Part shown: positions 23,577 through 34,955 of the stretch, piece after piece | Numbering within the stretch: position 1 is the stretch's first letter | How the letters are laid out: the number at the start of each line of letters is the position of its first letter | Assembly (NCBI GenBank): GCA_016647705.1 | Contig: CM028328.1 | Coordinates: 39,284,501 to 39,348,500, forward strand | DNA: 64,000 bases | Reading direction: 5' to 3' | Source of the DNA: Eucommia ulmoides | Lineage: Eukaryota > Streptophyta > Magnoliopsida > Garryales > Eucommiaceae | The notes under the pieces: generated by a model | What the model saw: the letters and a program-made list of their open reading frames with translations, nothing else | Databases searched by the model: none | Told to the model about the DNA's origin: nothing | Position numbers and translations under genes: made by a program

Positions 23577-24060
23577 ATGCCATTATTTCACACTTTTCTC
23601 CTTATGACAGCTTCTTATTTTGCATTCAGTCTCTCCATGATTTCATGTTGTATTCAACCTCTCCATGATGGCATTTTATTTTGCATTTGCCTCTCCGTGA
23701 TGGTCTTTTCATTTTGCATTTTGCTTTTCCATGATGCTTCTTCATTTTTGAATTATGCCTCTCCATGATGGCTTTTCATTTTGTATTATGTCTCTCCGTA
23801 ATGGTTTTTTATGTTTTGCATTCTACCTCTTCGTGATGGCTTTTTATTTTTGCATTATGCCTCTCTGTAATGGTTTTTCATTTGCATTCTACCTCTCCGT
23901 GATGGCATTTCATGTTGCATTTTTTCCTCTCCGCGATGGCTTTTTATTTTTGCATTATGCTTTTGCATAAGGAGTTTTTCTTTTTTCACTTTGCCTCTGT
24001 GTGAGAGCATTTCATTTTGCATTGCCTCTCTGTGAGTGTCTTCATCATTACTCTAAACGA
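23577..24060 (+). repeat. Degenerate tandem array, unit about 32-35 bp, 12-13 copies
   Basis: The unit is CCTCTCCGTGATGG followed by TTTTCATTTTGCATTATG. Copies differ at the CATG/CGTG position and in T-run length. It lies in the 3' non-coding part of Tat B, upstream of the PPT. Confidence 0.9.
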
Positions 24061-24180
24061 TCCTCTAAACGAACACTTATTTGTCATGAATATTGTTATG
24101 AGTCATTTTTTTATTTCTCTAAACGATCCTCTAAGTGAACACTAGCTCGTCATGAGTATCGTAATGAGTCATTTTATGTT
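24045..24180 (+). repeat. Two-copy direct repeat, about 68 bp each
   Basis: CTCTAAACGATCCTCTAA..GAACAC..GTCATGA.TAT.GT.ATGAGTCATTTT occurs twice in a row after the tandem array. Confidence 0.85.
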
Positions 24181-24299
24181 TTATTTGTTCTATTGTCAAA
24201 AAATATGCTCTAAAAAATCCAGAAAAAAGGAATGAGCAAAATGATGTTGTCTCCTACCTTTGTCAAGCAAGTGAAATTCGCATAACAAATAGGGGAAGC

Positions 24300-26452
24300 T
24301 GTAGACACGGTATTTTGATTGTCCCGTAAAATTTTATAGTTTATTTTATCGTTATTTTATTTTATTTTCATCATAAATACAAAAACAAAAAAATAAAGAA
24401 GAAAAAGGAATAAGATAAAAAGAAAAAGAAAGGGGGTGAAATTGAAAATAAGAAAAAATGAGGAATTAAATGGAAATAAGAGAGAGGGAGAAAAGGAAGT
24501 GGGCCTATCTTTTTTTGGTTAAAATCGACAGAGTAAGAAGAGAGAGAGAGAGATAGAGAGAGAATCTAGAGATTTATTTTTGTCTTTTTTTTTTCTTATT
24601 TTACCCTTTCCTAGTCCCACTTGGACTGGGTTTAGGCGGTCAGACCTAATTTTCAGGATTTCCTAAGTGATTTTCACACTTCATCTCTCCCTATAAATAG
24701 GACACTCATCCTCGTAATTCATTCATTCAAAAATTGAGATGAACAACCCTTAGAAGAGTAATTCTCATCAAAAGCCCTTTTGAAAAGTTGTCTGCAAGAG
24801 AGTAAAAACCCGAGCATCAAGATTCTTGGCCTAGAACAAGTATATTTTTCTTTTATCTCTAATTTTTTTTCAGCTTATTTCTCTTTTTGACAATTTAAAT
24901 TCCTACAAGCTTTATTTCTTTTAATTGTCCGATGACTCGATGAAAATACTGGGATAAGATTCTCCATTCTCAATCTAAACCTTTAAGCGTTTAGACAAGA
25001 ACACCCATATCTCGCTGTATTTTTTTACTTTTGAATTTTTATTTTTTTTTCAATTCATTAAAAAAATAAGTCATCCAATGATTCAATGAAAACGTCGGGA
25101 TGGGTTTCTCATGCTTAAACTTAATCCCCGAGCATTAGGTGAAGGATATTTTTCATTATTTATTGTTCTGTATTTTTTTTCGTTATCCAAAAATCCTAAA
25201 AAATAAAAAATATAATAATCCAAAAAAATAGTAAAATCTTAGTTTGTGGAAATTAATCCTTACAAACCTTAAGATGAATCCGACAATTGGATAAATCATG
25301 GGAGAGTTTTCCTTGGCCTTCTTTCCATTCCCCAACTAGAGTGGAATTTAGAAACAATTAATTTTTGGAAATTTCTTATGTTGGTAAAACTTTTCGTGAG
25401 ATTTTGCTTAAGTTTTGAAAAGATTAATTCCGACAAAACTATTTCTGCGATCTTCCCTCGATTTTCATATCCGTAGAATTTGAGATAATTTCAAATCGGG
25501 ATTTCTTTAAATTAATTGAGCAAACTTAAAATAGACATTATTTGCATCCATCTCGTATATTTATTTATTGAGACGACATGTTTAGGACACTTTCACCCTT
25601 TACACTTTTTTTATATTTCATACATATAGTTTTTTTTCCTCATAATCCATGCTACTTATTCACATTTAGTCATGAGACGTACACTAGCATATTTTTATAT
25701 ATCAAATAATTAAATTCTTTCCACGCATAATCATAGTAATTCATGTAGTGTTCCCTATTTAATTCTCATATTCATAGCATGTTTAAATTAAATTCTTTAG
25801 TTTTTTAGGTCACTTTTGCATAAATAAAATAGAATTAATATAATATTAGTTTTTGCATTCATATTTTCATGCTTATTCGCTTATTTTAGTTTGTCCATTC
25901 AAAGTAAAGAAATCTCTAAGAAATATATATAAATACCCCCTAGGGACCATCCTTGTCGAATCCTTAATATTCAATAAGAGGTCATACGGAGGGAACATTC
26001 CCAAAAATACAAAAAACGTATCTCATTCTATTTTTAAAAAAAAATACCAGAAATATTTCATAAGAATGAAAGGATTTCAAAATAAAATAAAAAGTTCGGA
26101 CTAAACTAATTGGACTTAATTGGACATAAGATACCATTTTCGGTGGGCCGTCTTGGGGTGCCTAACACATTTCTCGAGCATAACCGACCTCCTAGCACTT
26201 AAATGAATTTTTGGTTTAACCGTGTTTTTGGAGTCAATTTCGCTTAGGCCTTTTTATATTATTTTCTAAAAATTCAGTGACCTAGCACACCATTTAAATT
26301 CAATATTAGGTGACAAATCCTTATTTTTAAATGGCTTAAGTACTTTTTTTAGAAAACCAACTTTTTTTTTTCTCAAAAAAAAAAAAAAACAAAACTTTTT
26401 ACGCCTCTTATTATTTCATATTCTTTCCCTTTCGGAAAATCAGGGTGAGTCA
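24300..26452 (+). repeat. 3' LTR of Tat B
   Basis: 2153 bp, beginning TGTAGACACGG right after the PPT and ending gagtca. TATAAATA at 24692-24699. It aligns with the 5' LTR over its whole length, apart from the segment missing near the GA-rich part. Confidence 0.88.
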
Positions 26453-26845
26453 GTCGGTTTAAAAAATACAAAAAATATTTGTTTTTCATTCTTATATCCT
26501 TTTATTGGATTGTTGCTTCTGGTTTAGTCGTAGTATTTATCTGCTTTCATTACATCATATAAAAAATGCATAAAATAGACAAAAAAATAATTTAAAAAGG
26601 GTATTATTTTGGTAAAGCAAATCGAAGAAAATCACATGGATCTTGTTTAGGTGAATATTCATTTAGACTGAGGTACTGTCTTCGAACGGGTGTCTTGGGG
26701 TGCGTAAAACCTTCCCTGAGCATAACCGACCCGTAAACTTAAAGAAATCTCTGGTACTATACATTTACGAGTCAAAACACGGGCCATTTCAAAAATAAAA
26801 ATAAATTTTTAAAAATCCACAAAACCCTAGAATACACGATCATTC

Positions 26846-27812
26846 ACCGCAGGCACTAATAGCAAAATATAGATGAGGATATAGTGGAGTTTGTGAAGGA
26901 ATACGATAAGTATCAAAGGTTTGCCTTGTACCCTTATGCCCTGCCGACCACTCTACTGCCAATGACAAGTCCTTGGCCATTTGTACAATGGAGAATTGAC
27001 ATGCTTGGGCCTTTTCCTTAGGCCACCCGGCAGAGAGACTATTTCACAAAGTGGGTCGAGGTCAAGCCCCTAGCCCAAATTACCAAGGAGAAGATTTGTG
27101 ACTTTACGTAGAAGAACAGAGTGTACTGATTCTATATTCCCAAGGTAATCATATCCGATAATTGGACATAGTTAGACAACTCATTGTTCACAGGCTTCTA
27201 CATAAGGCTCAGTATCTAGACTCATTTTGCCTCTCTGCAATGCCCACAGTCCAACGAGTAGGTAGAGGTTACCAACTGCACAAATTTACACAGCCTAAAA
27301 GCAACTTGATCGATCAAAGGCATGGAAGGTGGATGACCTGCCCTCTATGCTATGGGAATACTACACAACCTCAAGGACATCCACAACAGAGACCTATGCA
27401 AAGACCTTCGAATCGAAAGCTATCATCCCCACAAAGATCATTATGCCCATCCTAAGGATTGATAGGATCTTCGACCCCCTACGAGAATGACTCTATGCTA
27501 GTACTAAACCTTGATTACTAGAGGGGAAAATGGAGCAAGCCCATATTCAGCAAGAAGCCTATCAGTAAAGGGATGCTCGGTACCATGACCGGAGGGTTTG
27601 ACCTAGTTTTTTTTACATCAAGGATCTTGTCCTAAGGAAAGTAATCCTAGACACTCGTGAACCAAACTTAGGAAAAATCAAACCGTCATTGGAAGGCCCA
27701 TACAGAGTGATCCGTGTGGTAAGACCAAACATGCATGAGATTTAAATCAAGGATAAAGCACTGCTCAGACACCCATGGAACACCGAGCACATGAAATGTT
27801 ATTTTTGTAGAG
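26846..27812 (+). pseudogene. Tat C integrase, continuation and C-terminus
   Basis: The frame resumes after LTR A with EDIVEFVKEYDKYQRFA, then PWPFVQWRIDMLGPFP (first catalytic Asp) and YFTKWVEVKPLAQ. IISDNWT has the second Asp. The tail reads LGKIKPSLEGPYRVIRVV near 27660-27720, the usual Gypsy end before the stop. Stops occur every 20-60 codons. The region around the catalytic Glu is hard to align. It joined with the integrase start at 15631-15655 before LTR A inserted. Confidence 0.85.
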
Positions 27813-28864
27813 AATGAAAGAAATGTTGTAAATTTTATTTCGAAGTGTAAAAGAATTTTCGATCAATGAAAAGACACGTTCATTGCAATGTGTTCAGTGT
27901 CCCTACAATTTCACTTTCAAGACGCAATCTACAATGACCACACTCTGGTGCCAAGCACTGAGAGTGAGATCCGACCCCCTACGAAGGTCAGTAGTCTATA
28001 CCTAAGGATTGACCACAGTCGTCCGCCAAGGAAAGGACATCAATTGGGTCTAAGGGCTAGCAGCATGCACCGACCACTTACAGAGCCGACCATATGTTAG
28101 GTGTCAGAAATGTGAAGGAGACCCTACATGGATAAAATTTGAGAGAACTTGAAAAGGCTCAAGGATAGGCCTAACTACAGATAACCCACTATTGACCGGT
28201 TATCGAGGTCCGACCTAGGTGTTGCACCTCAAAGGAGAACGAGGATCGAGCACCATGAAAACCTTCAGATCTTAACCATAACCCGACCATTTCTAAGCCA
28301 GCTCAGGTCATGGGCTGGGGTAAGGAAGGCCATGGGCACGGGAGCACACTAAGCATACCTCAAAATAAAGAATTTTTTTAGTCGAAATTATAATTCAGAA
28401 GAAAGTGCCAAGCAGAGCTGGAATCCAGACTATCGATCATCGATCACTGACCTTTTTATTAAATATAGCACTAATCATACTTCTCACCAACATGTTATCA
28501 ACAAACACCACTCTGGTATCTTCGCACAGACCTTACCTCGATTGTATTGCTAGTGTTAATGAACAAAGTGCAAGTGGTGCAAAAATGGGCAAGTTTAAAA
28601 TTCCTACTGATTAGAGTATAGTACATAAAGTTAAAGGAATAAAACCAGTCAGTGAGCACTAGACCCACAAACAAGACAAGATATTCCAAAAAATTAAGCT
28701 CATATACATATATATTTAAAAATAAATTTATGTGGAGGGGTTTAAGGCCCGATATACAGATCTCGAGTACAAAAGAATAAAAAGAAGGATTACCCCCCCC
28801 CCAAAAAAAAAAAAGTCCTAAGCGAGAATAGACGTACATTGCCTACAAGGGGGTGTACAGATGT
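27813..28864 (+). other. 3' non-coding region of Tat C
   Basis: No conserved coding motif. It begins with a T-rich stretch resembling a transcript end (gaatgaaagaaatgttgtaaa). A C-run followed by an A-run lies at about 28791-28812, and a purine-rich stretch (acaagggggtgtacaga, about 28847-28863) could be a PPT. The sequence after it does not match the Tat C 5' LTR. Confidence 0.5.
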
Positions 28865-29130
28865 AATACCTCGAAAATTTATATTTTTAAATATAATATT
28901 TTATTTAAAATAAGTTAAATATTTTTTTGGATTATTTCGGTATATTATGGAAACTTTAAGGTATAAATTATATTTGATAACTTTTGGGGTTAGAAGTGTA
29001 ATTATAGAGTTTAATAATAATATTATATAATATATAGAGGTATTGCTGTAATTTTAGAAAATATCTCAATTAGTAATTAATATCTTAAATAGTAATACCC
29101 CCCCCCCCCCCCACACACACACATAAATTG
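28865..29130. other. Unassigned AT-rich segment
   Basis: It begins TGTAATACCTCGAAAATT, which could be the start of a different LTR because a purine tract precedes it, but no partner copy is present. It contains a 15-C run (29098-29112) followed by (CA)n. No coding signal. Confidence 0.4.
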
Positions 29131-29169
29131 AGGGGAGGAGACAGAGAAGGCAAAGAAAGAAGGAGTACA

Positions 29170-30005
29170 TCTTCTATCCTTCGGGATAATTTTGCTCTTT
29201 ACCTCATTTGTACTCATGATTGATTTGAGTGCACAATTATTCTTGGTCTGTTCATATGTGCTTTGTCTTTGATTATTTCCATTTGATTTATTGATGATTC
29301 CTTTTGCACTTATCGCTTGTGATTTCCTAGTAATATTTCATCTTGGCTTTGGTACAATTTTTCTCTTTGTACATGTCTCTTGTGGCTTCGTTGCAACTTC
29401 ACATTTTGTCTTTGGTGAATCTTTTCGCTTTGCACGTGTCGCTTGTGGATCCTTTGTGACTTCCTGTCTCGGTTTTGATATAACTTCTTTGTTTGTTCCT
29501 TCGGGTCTACTTCCGATATTATGTAATTCTGCACAAGATATTTCAACAATTATTTTAGGTATCCATTTCATTTTGGATCCGTCCTTATTAGACATAAATC
29601 TAGGGTTCCTGAATAGACATGATATTTTAAAATGCCCAATCCAATTACAATAATAACATCTAAAATTCGATTTATCCGAAAACTCTTTTGTACCACAATA
29701 ATCATTTAGATACACTTTAGATTTTCAGATACTTTTTTCACCATTTTCAAAAAAATCAAGTTTTCTTTTTAAACTCAAACTCTCTTTAGCAAAAAGTAGT
29801 GTGAAAGAAAGTAATTTTTCATAACAATATGGACATTTTTATTATCATCATCTCCATCACTACCACTAAAATCACAGGAATCATACATCACATTGTCATA
29901 TAAGGATCTATTACTATCAAGAGATGATACACAAAAAATATCATCTATGGTATGTGCACGTGACCGGTTTAGCGAGGATGTCAAGTCTAATCGATCAAAA
30001 ACTAG
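29170..30005 (-). pseudogene. Copia (SIRE-type) gag C-terminus with zinc knuckle
   Basis: On the minus strand the part nearest the PBS reads out of step with a known gag start, so most of the gag N-terminus is deleted. The tail is clear: SLSLKRKLDFFE, then NFRCYYCNWIGHFKISC, a C-x2-C-x4-H-x4-C knuckle that binds RNA (about 29610-29660), then KMKWIPK. After it lies a basic segment of three imperfect repeats of about 21 residues (29330-29550) rich in KPRQEVTKDPQ and TKRK. Stops separate the pieces. Confidence 0.8.
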
Positions 30006-30018
30006 CTCTAATGCCAAT
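30005..30018 (-). other. Primer-binding site of SIRE fragment 1
   Basis: Read on the minus strand, ATTGGCATTAGAGC follows the LTR end. It resembles TTGGTATCAGAGC (initiator tRNA-Met type) with two transitions. Confidence 0.75.
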
Positions 30019-32631
30019 TGTTGACCCAATGAGCTACTTAAAAGGGAGTAAATTGGGTAGATAAAAAATTTAATCTAAATAATAATATTTCAAAAATCAA
30101 ATAATTATTTTACCCTAAATTAATTATTATCTTTATAGCAGCGGAAATATATTATCAACTAGGTGCACACCAAACAACAAAAATATAAACAAAGTAAAGA
30201 GAGCAGCATACTAGAAATTTATATTGGTTCACTAAGCTACTCTTGACTAATCTAATCCCCCAAGCTCCACGAAGAGTCGCACCCACTAATCACTAAGATT
30301 CCTTTAAATAGGTAGGAATCAAACCTTGACACAATGATTCTTTTCTCAGGCTCAGAATTAACCTTTACAACTTCCTTTTCCCAAGTCCAGGAATAACCTT
30401 TTCTTTTTCCCAGGCTCAAGAATAATCCTATTTTTTTCACAGGCTAAAGATCAAACCTAATTCTTTTATACCTTAGGCTAAGAATTAAATCTTACAATCA
30501 CTCCAAGTATCATTTTCCCAAGTAAGGATGAAACATTTATAATTCACTCACAATTGATCCTAATCAGGAAGAATCACACCTAACTCTTTTCAAGGAAAAA
30601 GAATAACCTAACCTTTTTGTACTTAGGCAAAGATCAAACCTCAATCTCTTTACCAGAAGAGATTGAAATCCAAAGCTACCCCTGATTAGACACTCCCAAT
30701 AGTATCTAATCCAACACACAACTCACCAATTATAATAAATTGACAAGTTCTTCCCACTCGAAACTTCTACCACCTCAAATAAATTTATATTTAATTAATG
30801 TCCCGATATTTACTAGTGATAGAATTAAGTGAGGAAAATAAAAATCTGATTATAAAATTTATGCAGGTAGCACAAAATCGAGCACGTAATCAGATTATCA
30901 TACAAAATATTTTAAAAGATTTTTTATACTTTTAAAGTTCAAAAATGATTTCTCATACAATCAATTAACCAAGCAAGTGATAATAACAATAAACTCAATT
31001 AAAAATATGCTTGGGATGATCTCAACAAAAAAATATAAAAAATTTATTATAATAGATATGACTAGCACACAAATAAGTACGTAATCATATTTTCACCAAA
31101 AGTCGTTTTAAAATATTTTTATTCAATTTAAAGTTCAGAAAACGATTTCACAATATCTAAAAATCCAAGCAAGCAAAATAATATTTAATCACAAAAAAAT
31201 AATTAAATCTTGGAACAATCTCACTAAAATATCACCGAAAAAATGAAGATTGAATCAAGACAAAGTTTAAATCAGTGACGCCAAAATTCACAACACTTTT
31301 CTCAAGAAAAAATCTCACAATTAATTGCTCAATATAATCTCATAAGGATGACTCTCAGAAAGCTCATGAACTCAAGGTTCTTGACAGAATGATAACTCTC
31401 AGAATGGCTCACGAACACTTAGTTTTTTATATCTTATCTCTCTATTATGTGAAATCCACAGGTCTATATAAAATCACTTGAAACAAACCCTATAACGGCT
31501 AATTTCCACAAGATATGTCATTTAAATCACCTATAGACCCCATATATCGATTCCTTTCAATCCTAGTATATTTGACTTAATTATAGCTTTCAAAACATTC
31601 AATTTAGTCCCTCAAAGAATTTTCAAACACAAATCGATAAGATAAGAAGTATTAGAAGAACCGATTTGAGAAACACTTTAATTTTATGTACCAAATCTAT
31701 ATGGATATTCAAATAGGAATATCATATCTTAAATATATCCATATCCCTAAGATCTCTCAATCAAGTAAACAAATAACGGCTAGTTTTTTAATCAAAACCA
31801 TAAAAATCTCAAATCCTGAAACTGGCCATCGGTTGACCGACCAACACCTATCGGTCGACTGCCCAATTCAAGATGTAGCCCAAGCTAAAATTCTTTCGCC
31901 ATAAGTCAATCGCTCATTTTGTATTCGTCGACCGATCGATTCAGAGAGTTTCACAAGTCGACTTACCTGTCGACCTAATTCAGAGAGTTCATCTTTTAAT
32001 CATAAGTCGACTAACCCGTCGACCAAGAGATTCAGAGAGTTTGTCTCACTTTCATAAGTCGACCCACCTATTGACCGAACAATTCAGGGACTGAATCTTC
32101 TTCCCAGCTCCATTCCATCGGTTGATCGATCAATTTGTGTAGGTCAACCGATTGAGCTAGAACACATCTCCTTTATTAATTTTCTATTAAATTTCTTCAA
32201 CGTTTTTGTCCCTTTATCTGATTTCTTTTCTCGGTTAACTCTACTAAATCCTTAAATTCAATTTTAATTAATTATCTTTCTTAAATCAATTGTTTCTTCT
32301 TCAATTATATATAGGAGCAAATATGTTAGCTAATTAGGATCCTATAAAAAATACACATAATTGTAAAAACATTTTGTGTCGTGTGTGATCCTAATTGGGA
32401 TACATTAAGAATAAAAATTTAACCTGAGTTGTTTTCTCTAGATTCTTTAAATTCTTCGATCTCTTAATATGTATCATCTTTGTCAATGTCTTTAGCATCT
32501 ATTTAGCATTTTTCTCAATATCTTTATGATAATCTCTTCACTGAAACTAATAAACTGAAACACTCAATAAAATTATTAGTTCTACAAAAAACATTAACAT
32601 TTAGTTGTTTATCAAAATCTTAAGATCAACA
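30019..32631 (-). repeat. 5' LTR of SIRE fragment 1, 2613 bp
   Basis: On the minus strand it starts TGTTGATCTTAAG and ends GGGTCAACA, a 6-bp inverted terminus. The region 30380-30680 has repeated CCTG.GAAAA..TTAGG-like motifs, matching the solo LTR at 12530-14808. Confidence 0.88.
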
Positions 32632-33855
32632 CTACAGAGGTCTAAAGATATGAGAATTTAGATTTTCTAGGATACAATAGTTGTAAGACATGAGCCTCAT
32701 ATATTAATCATAGGTCTAGGTACTTCCCAAACCCTTACAAGGCCCTATAACATAAGAAATGAAAAAGGAGATTTTAGATGTTACACAATTCGTGCATGGA
32801 ATGTTCAAGAGTTTAGAACATAACAAATTAAAATCCCTAAGACTATGGAGGTCCAGTGTACAAAAGAAATAGAATTCCATTTAATTAAAAAAAAAAAAAA
32901 ATCATTTTCTTAACCACCAAACACAAACCATGGAAGTAAATCGAAATCCTTATTTTGTCCCTATTCTATCAAACTTAAGGATATCATGCTTGAGTGAGTT
33001 CAAACTTTCCTTTGGCAATTCATATTGATTTAATTCTTTGTCTAAGTAAGAACTGTAATTCAAACAAAACATTTTGATATTCAATAATTAGCCAAGTTCC
33101 AAGTGCAGCAACGATTTCTTTTAATTTCAAAATTCAAGTTGTAACCATGTCGAGCAATTTTAGACCTGCAGTTTTGAAATAAATTGAATTTGCCTTTGCT
33201 TCATCATAAACTTTTCCATAAAGCTTAATATTATATCTCAAAAAGTATCTTGAATTTGAATTCTACTTAGTTGTAGTAATAAAAATATTTTGAGTCCAGG
33301 AAATAACTTTCCAAAGGATAATCTAAATTCTGCAGTTTTTGGTTTTTACTCACAACCGCTCTTAGTCGAAGGGTCCCAAAAGTTAGCACAATTGGGAGAA
33401 GAGATTGTTTTATTAAAGCTATCCATCAAAAATATCACTGAGCTACTGACCAATAAAAGTCATCAAGCTCTACCCAAATCAATTCAGTGTCCAAACTTGA
33501 CTGGCCCATCTTCATCCTAAACTCAACCACCACCAGTGATCCTCTACCTAGCCGGTGTCAATTCAAAGCCATATACACTTCCAGCCTAGCATATTTCTAT
33601 CTCTGCCCTTAACAATCCACCCTCAGGCCCTGACTTCATGAATATGGTGTTAATTTCTTAGATAATTCAAAGTTTTGATATCCCGCCTCGAAGACTTTCC
33701 TAGTATCCTTATTGTCGAATCCATCTATCGATATATAAAATGGGTTAGCCCCCTACTATACCCAAGCATCCATAGGGACGAATGGAGTTCAACCTGATTC
33801 CCATCCTACTGTCTTAGATCTTTTGTGCTTGGCTAAGAAGCAGGATGACGGAACC
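32632..33855. other. Unassigned DNA between two SIRE elements
   Basis: One open frame (33290-33520, 76 residues) contains KLAQLGEEIVLLKLSIKNI, a heptad-like coiled coil reminiscent of Tat gag N-termini such as the one near 49770. The residues after it are unfamiliar and interrupted by stops. On the minus strand tgtaacatctaaaatctcc (about 32798 leftward) could be the start of another LTR. I assign no function. Confidence 0.35.
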
Positions 33856-34896
33856 TGTTGGTCTAATTATATCCAAGAGGAAGGAGGGTTAATTGGGTAG
33901 TAAAAATAACTTACTAGTCTTTACTTTCATTTTATTTACTCTTTAAAACACAATTAAGCAATTCAAAACAATGGGTATTAAACAAGAGCAGTAGAATATA
34001 AGTAAACAATTAAAGGACAAGCACAAAGATCGAGATAGATAAAATATGGACACAACGATTTATAGTGGTTCGGTTAAAGTCCCTCCTTGCCTATGTCTAC
34101 TCCCTTGAGTTCCTTGAAAGATTTCTAATCCTCTATTTCTCTGATCTTCTTTCACGGTGAAGACCAAACCATTGCACCCAGAAGTAAATTACACTTGAAC
34201 CTTTTTCACAATATTACAAGGTAAGTTATACTCATACCTCAATACACAATCCCACCAGGTAAATTACACTTATACCTTGACATAATTGTCTCACCTAAAC
34301 CAACACACTAGTTTAAGCTACAGTTCACACCCTTACAAATTCAATTTTATCTTCTTCTTTTTTAGTTTTAACGAGCTAACCCTTAAACTTCTATCAATCA
34401 CCTATATATCAATACACCCAATATTTACTAACTAGGTGCTCACATAAGTATGTGTACATTGGATATGATACGCAAAAGCACGTACACAAATAATCACACA
34501 CAAGATATAATCAAATAAATCCACGTGATACAAAGAATCAAATAATAATTTAAAGATCAATACATAGCAAGCTTGATTCTTTACGATATGAAGCTAAGAA
34601 ATTTTTTAAGATACAATTTGGAACTTAGAAAAATCAGAGAAAATGTCCAATTAGCTTACCCCATGTTAAATCGGTATATGTACTTATAATCTCAATGGAT
34701 AATTTAAATTGTCGGCGGTGCAAGTTGTTCCCATGTCTAATATATCGAATCCAAAAATTTTGCTATGTTCTTAGAAAATACTTTTTGTTTCCCTAATAAA
34801 AGCTCTTTTGTTTTCTCAAAACGATAGATATCAAGTGTGTGCGAAATTACTCTTATATAGCTCGATGTGAAATATTAAATAGTTTTATCACGAATT

Positions 34897-34955
<59 letters not shown>

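Larger units (their letters stand above)
18544..26452 (+). mobile_element. Tat-related Gypsy element 'Tat B', LTR to LTR, without recognisable pol
   Basis: Two LTRs start TGTAGACACGG and flank about 3.5 kb. Flanking pentamers are atcgg (18539-18543) and gtcgg (26453-26457). A PBS follows the 5' LTR and a short PPT (ataggggaagc) precedes the 3' LTR. The interior has weak gag-like fragments, a reverse-strand repeat and a tandem array, but no RT or integrase motif. It therefore looks like a non-autonomous or deleted derivative. The LTRs have diverged noticeably, and the 5' LTR has roughly 200 bp more (about 18760-18990). Confidence 0.85.
15656..26845 (+). mobile_element. Solo LTR of Tat family A, interrupted by Tat B
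   Basis: It starts TGTAGACATCATATTTTGTC, as does the LTR at 37898, and the two stay alignable: AAGCATTTAATG near 16275, TATAAATA at 16846, and ACGGGCCAT near 26782. Tat B (18544-26452) splits it, and sequence on either side joins within a Tat LTR repeat unit. An extra insert lies at about 17416-17858. The right end is uncertain: the final part differs from the other copy, and the 5-bp flanks (accac left) are not cleanly repeated. No internal region remains. Confidence 0.75.
9921..28864 (+). mobile_element. Tat-lineage Ty3/Gypsy element 'Tat C', old and heavily interrupted
   Basis: Remnants lie in the order 5' LTR, PBS, gag, RT-linked RNase H, second RNase H, integrase, all on the plus strand. 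The additional RNase H (LYTDGSSN near 14980) before integrase marks the Tat lineage. Protease and most of RT are deleted. A solo SIRE LTR (12530-14808) interrupts RNase H and an LTR A block (15656 to about 26845) interrupts integrase. The frames read on across both. No 3' LTR matching the 5' end was found, so the right edge (about 28864) is uncertain. Confidence 0.8.
29130..32631 (-). mobile_element. SIRE-type Copia fragment 1: 5' LTR, PBS and gag tail
   Basis: On the minus strand an LTR (32631 to 30019) is followed by a PBS and then broken gag sequence. No pol is present, so the element is truncated on the left near 29130. The LTR family is that of the solo LTR at 12530. Confidence 0.85.

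Noticed and set aside
23577-24060. Regular repeats resembling a CRISPR array
   Set aside because: The copies are degenerate, have no unique spacers, and lie in a plant retrotransposon. It is a simple tandem repeat.
28865-29130. 3' LTR of Tat C
   Set aside because: The start TGTAATACC does not match the presumed 5' LTR of Tat C, and no second copy exists to define an LTR.
33500-33860. Possible integrated pararetrovirus coding sequence
   Set aside because: Only short decayed frames without movement-protein, coat or RT motifs. Nothing supports it.
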